The notes beneath the pieces are model-generated. The model did not search any database and was not told the DNA's origin. It was given only the letters and a program-made list of their open reading frames with translations. DNA of 64,000 nucleotides, taken from contig JAQXBM010000030.1 of NCBI GenBank assembly GCA_029252405.1, positions 1 to 64,000 on the forward strand, read 5' to 3'. Positions 35,353 to 44,385 of this stretch are shown here, piece after piece. This DNA is from Crocinitomicaceae bacterium (lineage in GTDB: Bacteria; Bacteroidota; Bacteroidia; Flavobacteriales_D; Crocinitomicaceae). Positions within the stretch are counted from its first letter, which is position 1. Each line of letters begins with the position of its first letter. Position numbers and translations under genes: made by a program.

Positions 35353-36276
35353 CTATTTTGCAAAAACTCGTGACCACCACGTTTCCTTTTCGTTTGGCTC
35401 CGTTTGAGCTTCACCTCTTGAGATTGTCACGTTTAGTTCTCTTTCAACTTGTTCAACAGTTAATTTAGGGAAATCGTAAGGAAACAAGCCTAAACTTTTT
35501 CCAATGTTTGGTCGATTAAAAATATTGTGTCCAAAATTCTCAAACTTCGCAAGAAAGTCATCCTCTTGTTCAAATATTTCGACCTCATTTCCATGATTTT
35601 CTTTATCCCAATAACAAATCTTTATCCTAGAATCTGCGTGGGCGACAAAAGTATTGATTGTTGGTCTTTCAGCATCAGACAAGTTAGGTGGCGAATTGTG
35701 AATAATACTTTGATCGAAAATGATTGCTTCCCCTGCTTTCAAGTAACACGGCTGCATCAAACTTCTAACTTCATCTTTAACGTTGTCATAAATATCGGGG
35801 ATTGAAGAGCCGCGATATGTTTTATAGAACCGATGACTTTTGGGCAAAACTTCAATTGCCCCATTCGTTTCATTCAAATCAATCATTGGACACCAAATAT
35901 TGATTCCGGAGAAATAATCTTCATCAACCAAAGTCATGTCTTGATGCATAATCAATCTACTCTTCTCTCCTGTCGCTTTAACTATAAAGCTCGAAAACAG
36001 AATCTTAAAATCATGAAATAGTTCATTGATTTCTTTTGAACATACTTCGCGAATGGACTTATTTACTAATTCTCTGTGCTCGACATTGTTCGCAAAGGTT
36101 GTAGAGAAAAACCCTTCAACTCCATCAGGGTAGCATTGCTTGTATACTGCAAAAAGCTCATCAATTTGAGTTTGACTAATAAACGGAACAATGACGTAGC
36201 CATTTTCATGGAACTCTTGTTGTAATTTCGGATCGGAAAAAATTCCTCTCTTGCGTGAAAAATCAATCAAACTCAT
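35353..36276 (-). CDS. Phytanoyl-CoA dioxygenase (PhyH) family protein 5
   Basis: The 307-residue PhyH enzyme has His111-x-Asp113 (IMHQDMT), His193 (IIHNSPPN) and Arg204. INIWCPMIDLNETNGAIEVL marks the core; Cys129 replaces the common isoleucine in WIP. The C-terminus carries a charged tail (EAQTEPNEKETWWSR). It lies 6 bp from PhyH 4 and 1 bp from PhyH 6. Residues for catalysis are complete; the substrate is unknown. Confidence 0.85.
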   Translation of the reverse strand: MSLIDFSRKRGIFSDPKLQQEFHENGYVIVPFISQTQIDELFAVYKQCYPDGVEGFFSTTFANNVEHRELVNKSIREVCSKEINELFHDFKILFSSFIVKATGEKSRLIMHQDMTLVDEDYFSGINIWCPMIDLNETNGAIEVLPKSHRFYKTYRGSSIPDIYDNVKDEVRSLMQPCYLKAGEAIIFDQSIIHNSPPNLSDAERPTINTFVAHADSRIKICYWDKENHGNEVEIFEQEDDFLAKFENFGHNIFNRPNIGKSLGLFPYDFPKLTVEQVERELNVTISRGEAQTEPNEKETWWSRVFAK

Positions 36277-36277
36277 A

Positions 36278-37351
36278 TTAATTCATATTCGGTTTACCTC
36301 TGAATCTCCAGACAATTTCTCTAAGGATATTTCTTAAGGAATACTTCTGAAGAAAAGTTCTCTCATCTTTCCACTCCTTTTGAATCTCAGTTTCTACATC
36401 TTGCTGATTCGCTTCCGCCTCTTTTTGTTCTCCATCCATTGAATAATTGAACAATTTCGCTAAGCGCTCCATGAAAGGTTTGTTATATTCCACTCCTTCC
36501 AATTCTTGGACTCTCGCTTCCATTTCCTCTTTGCTAAGATCAGGAACAACACGCTCAAACTCCCCTACTTTATTCAAACCCTCTGGTGATTTCTTCGAAT
36601 CGAATAAATCCGAAAGCCGTTTATTGTTGAACCAAGTATAGAAGCCTTGATCCACATCGTACTCTTCCAATTTTCCTGATGACGGATTTTGGTAAAAGTG
36701 TTTCAATTTCGCTTCACTCTGAGTAATTCCTATTCCCACAGCAATTCTTGCCTGATCCGAAAAGTTTGGTGGCGAAGCATGTATCAAGCGATTGTCGAAA
36801 ATGAGACTTTCTCCCGCTTTCATGTCGATCACTTCAACGAAAGGAAATAAGGTAAATATGTGATCTGCCAATGGCGATTTCGATTGAGGTGAAGGTGAAG
36901 ATCGTTTGTGATTGAAGATCTTGTGGCTTCCAGGAATCACTCCAAGTGCTCCGTTTTGCTCAGAAACATCGACTAAGGCCGTCCAAACTGTAGCAGAGCA
37001 ATATTGATCTTCATCTACAAAGGTCCAATCTTGATGTGGCGGAACAATGTTTTGCAAACCTGGCTCCTTGATTACAAAGCTCGCTGTGAAAATCTGACAA
37101 TCGTCTAATAGTTCGCTTGTCTTTGGAACTAGCACGTCTTTGATTTTCGATCCGACTTCCTTCACCAATTCTTCATTCTGATTATCCAAACTGATGTGAA
37201 ATCCTGCTTCGATTTTATTGTCGAACTCTTGATCGATGTAATAATTTCGCAAATTCTCAACTTCCTCTTTCTCAAGCATGGAAAGTTTCACGAAGCCTTT
37301 TTCGTCAAATTGCTTCTGCAGTTCATCATTTTTGAAGATGTTTCGCATCAT
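36278..37351 (-). CDS. Phytanoyl-CoA dioxygenase (PhyH) family protein 6
   Basis: The 357-residue PhyH enzyme has His106-x-Asp108 (PPHQDWT), His191 (LIHASPPN) and Arg202. The core reads TVWTALVDVSEQNGALGVIPGSH. It has an insertion of about 15 residues rich in Ser/Pro after the GSH motif (near 150-162), and a charged C-terminal extension of about 70 residues that may form a helix. It is the first PhyH in the operon, 16 bp after the exporter permease. Substrate unknown. Confidence 0.85.
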   Translation of the reverse strand: MMRNIFKNDELQKQFDEKGFVKLSMLEKEEVENLRNYYIDQEFDNKIEAGFHISLDNQNEELVKEVGSKIKDVLVPKTSELLDDCQIFTASFVIKEPGLQNIVPPHQDWTFVDEDQYCSATVWTALVDVSEQNGALGVIPGSHKIFNHKRSSPSPQSKSPLADHIFTLFPFVEVIDMKAGESLIFDNRLIHASPPNFSDQARIAVGIGITQSEAKLKHFYQNPSSGKLEEYDVDQGFYTWFNNKRLSDLFDSKKSPEGLNKVGEFERVVPDLSKEEMEARVQELEGVEYNKPFMERLAKLFNYSMDGEQKEAEANQQDVETEIQKEWKDERTFLQKYSLRNILREIVWRFRGKPNMN

Positions 37352-37367
37352 AGGAGTTTAAGCAGTC

Positions 37368-38183
37368 TTACAGGAAGTCAACAAGATTTCGTTCCATATT
37401 TTTAAATATACGAATTCCCAAAATCAGAAGGAAGAAAACTGGCAGAAATGAGACACAATACATCCATTCGAATGGCAGATCGAAAAGCATTGAACGCAAA
37501 AAGTCGATCGTTGTCGCAATCGGGTTTACGTAGTAAATGTAATCTCTGAAGGCCTCGGGGATCAATGTTGTTGGGTAAAAAACCGGCGTGATCCAGATTC
37601 CAAAGTTTGTGAGATAGGGAATGAAATGCTGCATATCTCGCTTTTTGATAGTGAGAATATTCAACCAGATTGCGACACAACTTCCAACGAGAACAGTCAT
37701 AATTATGGCGACAGGCAGAAATACAATTTTCGGCGAAAAATCCATCCCTAAAATCAGCATAATGACGATTAACAGAGAAAAAGCTACAAAGAATTCTATG
37801 GTTGCAACGAGTACTTTTGAAATTGGCAGAAGAATCTTTGGGAAATACACTTTCCTGATCAATTCTTGTGAGTTGGTTAATGCTGTTCCCGCGCTATTGA
37901 CCATGTTCGTGAAGAAATACCAGATCGTCATTCCACTAAACGCGAAAGCGACATAAGGCACATCTCCTGTTTCCAACTGAATCAATTGATCGAAGAAAAT
38001 GGTGAAAATCGCAAGCGCAATTAGTGGTTGAATGATCATCCACAGCACGCCCAATTTTGTCTGAACAAACCGTGCTTTTAGATCGCGTTTCGCAAAAGAA
38101 ACGATCAACCTTCGGTATTCATAAATGCTTCGAAGGTATTCTCCGAATTTGTCCGCTTTGTTATTTATGACTGTTCTTCCCAT
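37368..38183 (-). CDS. Wzm-like polysaccharide ABC transporter permease
   Basis: The 271-residue ABC-2 type membrane protein has a cytoplasmic N-terminal amphipathic part (YRRLIVSFAKRDLKARFVQT, typical of O-antigen exporters) and six membrane segments from about 45 to 265. The YFPKILLPISKVL coupling region and a GIWITPVFYPTTLIP segment match the Wzm/TagG family. It pairs with the Wzt-like ATPase in the same operon to move a polyprenyl-linked glycan across the inner membrane. Its ATG shares one base with the stop of the GT2 gene upstream. Confidence 0.9.
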   Translation of the reverse strand: MGRTVINNKADKFGEYLRSIYEYRRLIVSFAKRDLKARFVQTKLGVLWMIIQPLIALAIFTIFFDQLIQLETGDVPYVAFAFSGMTIWYFFTNMVNSAGTALTNSQELIRKVYFPKILLPISKVLVATIEFFVAFSLLIVIMLILGMDFSPKIVFLPVAIIMTVLVGSCVAIWLNILTIKKRDMQHFIPYLTNFGIWITPVFYPTTLIPEAFRDYIYYVNPIATTIDFLRSMLFDLPFEWMYCVSFLPVFFLLILGIRIFKNMERNLVDFL

Positions 38184-39127
38184 TATTTCTGCGAAAACAT
38201 TTTACGGTGAACTTGACGACCAGCGATCATCCTAGGGGGTAATTTGGACATTTTCGGCTTTTTCGTGAAGTCGTGGTGATAAAAATCGTAATAAATTACT
38301 CCTGGAATATTGAACGAAACTCGGTAAATCCATTTGATTAGGAACCAATCCCAAAAGAAGAATGGACCAAAACACCATTTGACTAAATAGCGCAAAGGCA
38401 AGCCAATTTTTCCTAGAACGGACATTCTTTTCTGTTCTCGTCGCACCAATTGATGGGCTTCTTCAAGGTAGGTTTTCTTCCCTACTTTGGATCGTTGCCC
38501 TTCTTTTCTATGCCTGAACCCCGATAATTCGAGTGCTGTAGTGTGCAATTTCTCAAACCTGAAAAAGCGCGCCCAAAGTTCCATATCTCCTGCAAGGTCG
38601 TATTTAAAATCGAGCGTTCCACCGGATTTCTCCCACAATTCTCTTGTCCAAAAGGAAGATTCTTGCTGAATGAATTGAAAATCATTCGTTAAGTACCTGT
38701 ACTTCGACCAGCGGCACCATGGCAAGGTAATTTGTCCGACGAGAGCACCGTCTTCAGTGTACTCGCGCGCCAATCCCATCAACCAATTTACTTCTTCGTA
38801 CTTGTCAAAAATCTCTGCTACTTTGAAGAGTGAACGGGGTAAATATTTATCATCAGAATTCAACCAAGCCATGATTTCTCCTGATGATTTTTCGAATCCT
38901 TTCTGAATTGCTTGGTACTGACCTCCGTCTGGTTCACTGACCCAATATGCGAAATGTTCTTTGTAACGCTCAATGACCTCCAAACTATTATCGGTGCTAC
39001 CCCCGTCTATTAAGATGTATTCCAAGTTTGGGTACTCCTGCTCGATGACTGATTTTATGGTGTCTTCAAGAAACTCACCATTGTTGTAGTTAACGGTGAC
39101 GATTGATATTTTCGGGTAGTTATTCAC
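38183..39127 (-). CDS. GT2-family glycosyltransferase
   Basis: The 314-residue enzyme opens with ISIVTVNYNNGEFLEDTIKSV and has ILIDGGSTDNS, SEPDGGQYQA and AWLNSDDKYLP (Asp-Asp metal site near 92). This matches the WcaA-like GT2 group acting in capsule and exopolysaccharide synthesis. The C-terminal half contains an amphipathic stretch near 235-265 that may touch the membrane. It starts with GTG (39125-39127) and is the first gene of the ten-gene operon; the 248 bp upstream hold no clear promoter. The sugar is unknown. Confidence 0.85.
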   Translation of the reverse strand: MNNYPKISIVTVNYNNGEFLEDTIKSVIEQEYPNLEYILIDGGSTDNSLEVIERYKEHFAYWVSEPDGGQYQAIQKGFEKSSGEIMAWLNSDDKYLPRSLFKVAEIFDKYEEVNWLMGLAREYTEDGALVGQITLPWCRWSKYRYLTNDFQFIQQESSFWTRELWEKSGGTLDFKYDLAGDMELWARFFRFEKLHTTALELSGFRHRKEGQRSKVGKKTYLEEAHQLVRREQKRMSVLGKIGLPLRYLVKWCFGPFFFWDWFLIKWIYRVSFNIPGVIYYDFYHHDFTKKPKMSKLPPRMIAGRQVHRKMFSQK

Positions 39128-39375
39128 TTCGCAGAGTATGGGTTCTAAGTTACAATTATTCGGTAGATTTTCAGATAGTTGGTGAATAGGATTTCTGATG
39201 AGCTCTTGGGTTGAAGTGAGGATGTTCTGGTTGGTTTATTTAGTACGGTTTGCGTTGTGTCTTTTCTTTGACGCTAATGACTCATCGGCGCGAAGTTGTT
39301 GTTGGATTCTTCCATTTTGGGATTGTTTAGTATTGCGTGGGTTTATTTGTAGTTTTGAAGGTATAGAATATATCA

Positions 39376-40239
39376 GTGCGAAAAATAGCTCATATCATAA
39401 ATCCATTCAATGCGAATCCTTCTTCGGATTTGTCCACTGCGCAGCCAATTACCTTTGAGTCGATGCGAAGGGCGAAGGAGAAGGCAAAGGACTTGGTTGA
39501 GGTTGAATTGTGGAGCGCCCAGTACCTTGAAGATCGAAATATGATTCCTGAGGGATTTCATGCGACACGCGATTTAGATCGATCTGTACTGGACTTAGGA
39601 ACATTCGAAAAGCCACTAAAGCTGCCTTTGATTGGTGACATCGTTTCTCGGTTGTTTGATGAAAGTGATGCGGAGTACCTCATTTATACGAATGTCGATA
39701 TTGGCGTATTTCCTAATTTTTATAGAGAAGTGAATCGCTTTATTAATGAAGGTTTGGATGCTTTCATTATTAATCGGCGTCGACTTCCAGCTCATTTTAC
39801 GAAGATTGAGCAGCTCGATGAAATTTATCATGAGCGTGGAAAAAAGCACCCTGGATTTGATTGTTTCGTGTTTCACCGAGACCTTTTTAAGGATTTTGAA
39901 TTTGCGGATATATGCATTGGCGTTCCTTTTATAGGGATCACCTTTGCTCAGAACATTTTCGCTTTGGCGAAGAACTACCGTCTGCTCGAAGAAGAATTTT
40001 TGACCTTTCACATTGGGATGGAAATTTTCAAAGGACGCGCCGCGAGGGATTATTTCAGATATAATCGAAAAGAGTTTTGGAAGGCAATGAATTCTTCGCT
40101 GAAACCTAATTTATCTTCTAAGAAATGGCCGTATGCTGATCGATTTTTACCGATAAGAATGGTGAAATGGGGATTGCAGCCGAGTTTGCCGATTCGCTTG
40201 GGGGTTAGGTTGGAGTGGAATCGTTGGTTTAAGACGTGA
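39376..40239 (+). CDS. Probable glycosyltransferase, GT-A-like
   Basis: The 287-residue product starts with GTG (MRKIAHIINPF). It contains YLIYTNVDIGVFPNFY near 107, an Asn-x-Asp metal-site candidate like that in the 348-residue glycosyltransferase at 18 kb, followed by DAFIINRRRLP and a conserved-looking FDCFVFHRDLF. No membrane segment is seen. It stands alone on the plus strand between two minus-strand operons. Family membership is weak; the gene-cluster context supports a sugar transferase, and an enzyme of unknown type remains possible. Confidence 0.5.
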   Translation: MRKIAHIINPFNANPSSDLSTAQPITFESMRRAKEKAKDLVEVELWSAQYLEDRNMIPEGFHATRDLDRSVLDLGTFEKPLKLPLIGDIVSRLFDESDAEYLIYTNVDIGVFPNFYREVNRFINEGLDAFIINRRRLPAHFTKIEQLDEIYHERGKKHPGFDCFVFHRDLFKDFEFADICIGVPFIGITFAQNIFALAKNYRLLEEEFLTFHIGMEIFKGRAARDYFRYNRKEFWKAMNSSLKPNLSSKKWPYADRFLPIRMVKWGLQPSLPIRLGVRLEWNRWFKT

Positions 40240-40371
40240 ATTAGATTTAAAGATTGTCATTTGGCAAAATTGCAATATATCTATTTCGCAATATGACGAT
40301 ATAGATTGCGCATTTTCATCTCACAAAAGTGTAATAATTGAGATCAAACATCGAAATACCTAAATTTTCGA

Positions 40372-40947
40372 TTATTTGAAATAAGAAACCTCCGCTGCGG
40401 ATAACTCGGTCATTGGCTCATCCAAACAAAACTTCTCCAGTACAATCGTGAATTTCGTTCGCGCCTCAGTATACGGACTTCGATACACCTCCATATTCAC
40501 CTTATCCTCAAATTCTGATAACACTTTGTATCCCAATTGTCGATTGAAATCTATCGCATTTTCATTGTCGCTTTTCACAGTCGCTTTCAACGCTTTGAAT
40601 TTAAACTCGTAGAAAAAAGCATCCATCATCGCGAAAATTGCCTGCATGGCGAGTGGTGAATTTCGATAGTCTTGATCACCAATAAAAACTCCCGCTTCTC
40701 CGGTTCGTTTCCACCAATTGATGTTCTTGACATTGATCACACCGATCTTTTTCCCCTGGTTTACAATCATCAGGTAGACGTCCGTCTTATCGAGCGATCT
40801 AAACCAACTTTTCTGACGTTCTTTCGTGATCGTTTTCTGGTAAAACATGTAATCCGAAACATCGGGATGATTTCTCCAAGTGCGCACCATTTCCAGATCT
40901 GAATCTGTCATGCTAATCAATTCTATGCCGTAGTTCGAAATTCGCAT
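40372..40947 (-). CDS. GNAT-family N-acyltransferase
   Basis: The 191-residue protein has the RimL/PseH-like opening ISMTDSDLEMVRTWRNHPDVSDYM in part, the central GVFIGDQDYRNSPLAMQAI acyl-CoA-binding stretch (motif A near 95-112) and FNRQLGYKVL near 134. Enzymes of this group acetylate nucleotide-linked 4-amino-4,6-dideoxy sugars. That fits the aminotransferase encoded nearby. Here, an ACP and KAS III are in the same operon, so the donor could be an acyl-ACP (inference). Its start overlaps the upstream GT stop by 1 bp. Confidence 0.75.
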   Translation of the reverse strand: MRISNYGIELISMTDSDLEMVRTWRNHPDVSDYMFYQKTITKERQKSWFRSLDKTDVYLMIVNQGKKIGVINVKNINWWKRTGEAGVFIGDQDYRNSPLAMQAIFAMMDAFFYEFKFKALKATVKSDNENAIDFNRQLGYKVLSEFEDKVNMEVYRSPYTEARTKFTIVLEKFCLDEPMTELSAAEVSYFK

Positions 40948-41861
40948 CAGATTTTCACTTTAATGGCGTAATTTGGCTTCTTGACTCGGGAAGAATAAAT
41001 ACGATTGATGTAAATTCCGAAAACGGCGATACTTGCAGCGATAATGGCCATGGCTGCCAAAACGGCAATCATGAAAACATCAATGGTACTTCCCGTTTCG
41101 AGCTGAAAGTACACGTAGTAGATCGTCATTCCAATAATTGAAATAGCCGTCAAAATACAGAGCATCACCATTATTTTTAGGGGTACGCTTGTGTAATAAA
41201 TGATCAGACGGAAGGACAAAAGCATGAGCTTCCAAATTGAATATCCTGATTTTCCTTCGTTTCGCGGATTGTGACTCACCTCAACAAACTGCGCATTCAA
41301 AGTGTACCAACCAATGACTTGATTAATGAATAAATGATCCTGTGAATGAAAACGAATTCGATCTACGATGTGCTCATCCAATAAACGGAAAGAAGAACCA
41401 ATTGAGGAACCGCCTTGACTTTTACTGAACATGCGTTTCACGAACTTCGAGCCAGCTCTTCGCAGCCAAGATGACTTCACCTCCGGGTATTTACCATAAA
41501 CGACATCAGCTCCTGTTTCATTTTGAAAATCAACGAGCGTTTTTATATCTGCGGGATCCGTTTGAAGGTCATCATCAATGGTAATTACCCTCTTTCCTTT
41601 CGCTTCATCAACTCCACAGAGCGTAGCTCCATTTTGCCCGAAATTTCTCGACAAACGAATACATGCAATTGTATCAGCATGAAGTTGTTTTAATCGCAAA
41701 AGTTCTTTCCAAGAATCATCCTCCCCAGAATCCTCCACAAAAACAACCTCGAAAGATGCTTTCATTTCATCCATGACAGATTTTATTCCACCAAAGAGTG
41801 GTTCGAGCGTTTGCACACTTCGATACACAGGGACAATTATGGAAAAATCAATCTTACTCAT
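40947..41861 (-). CDS. GtrB/DPM1-like polyprenyl-phosphate glycosyltransferase
   Basis: This 304-residue GT2 enzyme has a cytoplasmic catalytic domain (FSIIVPVYRS; EVVFVEDSGEDDSW; SRNFGQNGA; ITIDDDLQTDP with the Asp triad near 95-97) and two C-terminal membrane segments (about 222-247 and 258-285). This is the plan of enzymes that load a sugar onto undecaprenyl phosphate for later use outside the cell. Such a lipid-linked sugar is the donor type used by TMTC-like GT-C enzymes, two of which are in the window. It overlaps the KAS III gene by 4 bp. Confidence 0.85.
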   Translation of the reverse strand: MSKIDFSIIVPVYRSVQTLEPLFGGIKSVMDEMKASFEVVFVEDSGEDDSWKELLRLKQLHADTIACIRLSRNFGQNGATLCGVDEAKGKRVITIDDDLQTDPADIKTLVDFQNETGADVVYGKYPEVKSSWLRRAGSKFVKRMFSKSQGGSSIGSSFRLLDEHIVDRIRFHSQDHLFINQVIGWYTLNAQFVEVSHNPRNEGKSGYSIWKLMLLSFRLIIYYTSVPLKIMVMLCILTAISIIGMTIYYVYFQLETGSTIDVFMIAVLAAMAIIAASIAVFGIYINRIYSSRVKKPNYAIKVKI

Positions 41862-42844
41862 TCAATTTCGATTAAGTCAGGGCACACGCATTTCGAGAAA
41901 TTCACAATTCCCGATCCCCAGGAAAGTCCAACACCAAAACCTGATAACAAACACGTTTTATGGGTATTGGTTAATTCCTTTCCGAGTGAACTTACAAGTG
42001 TGATTGGTATCGTTGCACAGCTTGTATTTCCCAACTCATTCAGTGTATAAGGTACTTTTTCTGCGGGAACTTTCAACTTTTTACGAATAGATTCATTCAG
42101 AAGAAGGTTCGCTTGGTGAAAAATAAAGTGATCTATTGCTTCAATTTGCGTCTCGCTATTCTCCAAGGTTGATTTGATATTCGGCACCACTTCCTTCAAT
42201 CCAAAGTGAAAGACTTCATGTCCATTCATGGTCATTCGTTCTTCCTTTTTTTGCTGAATCGCTGAGTACCCTTTTCCATCCGTTTGGAGGTTGAAAACAG
42301 CATCTTCAGCATCCGGATCAAATTCTAGAGCCGTTGCCGTGCCTGCATCCGAGAAAATTGGAACAGTCGATTGATCGTTTTCATCCAGTAAATGCGTGAT
42401 CGTATCTCCAACAAGCAGCAAGCCTTTCTTCAATTTTGAAGCTGACATCAAACTCATTATGGTAGATAATCCGTACACGTATCCCGCACATCCTTGATTC
42501 AAATCCATCGCCATGCACGACTTGGAGAGTCCCAATCGCTCTTGCAATAACATACTCGAACCAGGAATCGGTTGATCGGGTGTTTGCGAAACGAAAATCA
42601 AGATTTCAATTTCACTTCGATCCCAATTAAGCTCATTCAGTAGTTTTTCCGCTGAAGCAAAGCACATATACGATGCCGAAATCGACTTTGGAGCAATTCT
42701 TCGAGACTTGATGCCCGTTGTCTGTACCAATAAATCAATTGATTCCTGAGGAATGTTCGCTAAATCCTGATTGGACTCGATATTTTTAGGAATCGCGGCT
42801 GAAACACCTGCAATCCTGACGTTTTGTGTCCGAATAAACGCCAT
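41858..42844 (-). CDS. Beta-ketoacyl-ACP synthase III-like enzyme
   Basis: The 328-residue thiolase-fold enzyme has the complete KAS III triad: Cys119 in NQGCAGYVYGL, His243 in FHQANLLLN and Asn273 in LGNTSCATIP. The DAGTAT loop is also present. It is unlikely to be the housekeeping fabH, because it lies between an ACP gene (1-bp overlap) and a glycan transferase gene (4-bp overlap) in an operon with a GNAT. It probably makes a short beta-ketoacyl (for example acetoacetyl-like) or dedicated acyl group on the partner ACP for decorating an amino sugar (inference). Confidence 0.8.
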   Translation of the reverse strand: MAFIRTQNVRIAGVSAAIPKNIESNQDLANIPQESIDLLVQTTGIKSRRIAPKSISASYMCFASAEKLLNELNWDRSEIEILIFVSQTPDQPIPGSSMLLQERLGLSKSCMAMDLNQGCAGYVYGLSTIMSLMSASKLKKGLLLVGDTITHLLDENDQSTVPIFSDAGTATALEFDPDAEDAVFNLQTDGKGYSAIQQKKEERMTMNGHEVFHFGLKEVVPNIKSTLENSETQIEAIDHFIFHQANLLLNESIRKKLKVPAEKVPYTLNELGNTSCATIPITLVSSLGKELTNTHKTCLLSGFGVGLSWGSGIVNFSKCVCPDLIEIE

Positions 42845-43068
42845 TAGTCCTCTATTTTTTGAAGCACTTTTTGATGTAACGCTTGAAGTGAAGTCACATT
42901 TTTTAGTTCTTCGTGACTTAATAACACATCGAAATGTTCGTCAATGGTACTCACCACAATCAACGATTGCATTGAGGTCCATTCATCAATTTTATCAAAC
43001 GCTGAAGCAAAGGAACCGACAAACTGTTCCTTAATTACTCCTTGAAAAAAATCAAAAGTCTTATCCAT
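42844..43068 (-). CDS. Dedicated acyl carrier protein
   Basis: The 74-residue acidic helical protein is the size of an ACP. The phosphopantetheine site is TSMQSL (Ser32) in place of the usual DSL, followed by VVSTIDEHFDV, which fits helix II. The missing Asp before the serine is unusual and may reflect recognition by its own phosphopantetheinyl transferase, encoded 1.3 kb away. Its stop overlaps the KAS III start. The operon starts here, 113 bp from the divergent aminotransferase gene. Confidence 0.8.
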   Translation of the reverse strand: MDKTFDFFQGVIKEQFVGSFASAFDKIDEWTSMQSLIVVSTIDEHFDVLLSHEELKNVTSLQALHQKVLQKIED

Positions 43069-43181
43069 TTCACTAAAAATCTCCCAATGTGCAGTAGTGA
43101 GGTAGGGAGTATCTCAAATATAGTATTTATTAGTAATTTCTCTTACTTTAGTCTTTGCTAAACAACCAATAATTAATCCCC

Positions 43182-44303
43182 GTGATACCATTTAACAAAC
43201 CATTTCTTACTGGTAGAGAAAGTCAGCTGATTGAAGAGGCCATGTCCCTCGGTCGACTTGCTGGTAATGGTGAGTTTACGAAGAAATGTCACGAAAAGCT
43301 TTCAGCGGATTACGGGCTCGACAATTGTTTTCTGACGAGCAGTGCCACTTCAGCACTAGAAATGTCTGCACTGTTGGTCGATCTTCAACCAGGAGATGAA
43401 GTAATTATTCCATCCTTCACCTTCGTTTCTACCGCTACTCCATTTGCGCTGAGAGGGGCCAAATTGATTTTTGCTGATAGCCGAAATGAACATCCAAATG
43501 TTGCTGTTGCTGAATTGAAACGATTGATTTCTGATAAGACCAAGATCATCGTGGTCATGCATTACGCAGGGATGGCGTGCGAAATGGATGAAATTATGGA
43601 ACTCGCCAACCAAAAAGGAATTGTTGTGATTGAAGATGCCGCGCATTGTATTGGCTCAAATTACAAGGACCGACCGCTAGGAACTATCGGGCACTTAGCA
43701 GCGTTTTCATTTCACGAAACTAAAAACATCAGTTCTGGACAGGGCGGTTTACTGGTTGTGAACGACAAGAAATTTCTTGATCGCGCTGATATGATTTGGG
43801 ACCGAGGAACGAACAGAAAAGCGTTCAACCAAGGGAAAGTCTCTTCCTATTCATGGCACGATCACGGTTCTAATTTTTACCCTTCGGAGATTACTGCTGC
43901 GTTTCTATTGGCTCAATTGGAGGAGCGAACGTTCATTGAAGAATCAAGAAAACGCATTTGGAATTTTTATGCTGAACGATTGAAAAGTCTTGCAAACATA
44001 GGTTATCAGCTTCCGAAGCTTGAAGAATACCAATCGAATAACCATCATATATTTTACCTCATCTGTCCTTCGAAAGAGAAACGCGACGGATTGATTGCTC
44101 ACCTTCGTCAGCAAGATATTTTGGCGGTGTTCCACTATCTGCCACTCCATTCTAGCGCATTTATGCAATCGAAAGAAGAGGAAATTGCTGATTTACCCAA
44201 TGCTGATTTCTTTTCGGATCATTTGGTTCGACTTCCCTTGTTCGTTGAGTTGAAAGAAGAGGAATTGGAAAAGGTGGTTGAGGCGGTTTTGAGTTTTAGT
44301 TAG
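43182..44303 (+). CDS. wecE: WecE-type dTDP-4-keto-6-deoxyhexose aminotransferase
   Basis: This 373-residue PLP enzyme of the DegT/DnrJ/EryC1/StrS family matches WecE along its length: start MIPFNKPFLTG, PGDEVIIPSFTFVSTATPF, VVMHYAGMACEMD, EDAAHCIGSNYK, catalytic Lys181 in FSFHETKNISSGQGG, and DRGTNRKAF. WecE makes dTDP-4-amino-4,6-dideoxy-galactose. The product would be an amino sugar ready for N-acylation by the neighbouring GNAT. The start codon is GTG (43182). The genes for the dTDP-4-keto-6-deoxyglucose precursor (rmlA, rmlB) are not in this window. Confidence 0.85.
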   Translation: MIPFNKPFLTGRESQLIEEAMSLGRLAGNGEFTKKCHEKLSADYGLDNCFLTSSATSALEMSALLVDLQPGDEVIIPSFTFVSTATPFALRGAKLIFADSRNEHPNVAVAELKRLISDKTKIIVVMHYAGMACEMDEIMELANQKGIVVIEDAAHCIGSNYKDRPLGTIGHLAAFSFHETKNISSGQGGLLVVNDKKFLDRADMIWDRGTNRKAFNQGKVSSYSWHDHGSNFYPSEITAAFLLAQLEERTFIEESRKRIWNFYAERLKSLANIGYQLPKLEEYQSNNHHIFYLICPSKEKRDGLIAHLRQQDILAVFHYLPLHSSAFMQSKEEEIADLPNADFFSDHLVRLPLFVELKEEELEKVVEAVLSFS

Positions 44304-44385
44304 ATTCGGCTGCGCCACGTAGATTGTTGGGTCGCTACTCAGTTCTTATCTCCACATAGCGTTATTCAATTCTCGTGAACGAAGA

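Noticed and set aside
39198-39458. Open frame of 86 codons on the plus strand
   Set aside because: It overlaps the start of the better supported glycosyltransferase gene in another frame and shows no family features.
41858-42844. Housekeeping fabH
   Set aside because: It is in an operon with a dedicated ACP, a GT and a GNAT, not with plsX, fabD or rpmF. The genome copy number is unknown, so this is kept as an inference.
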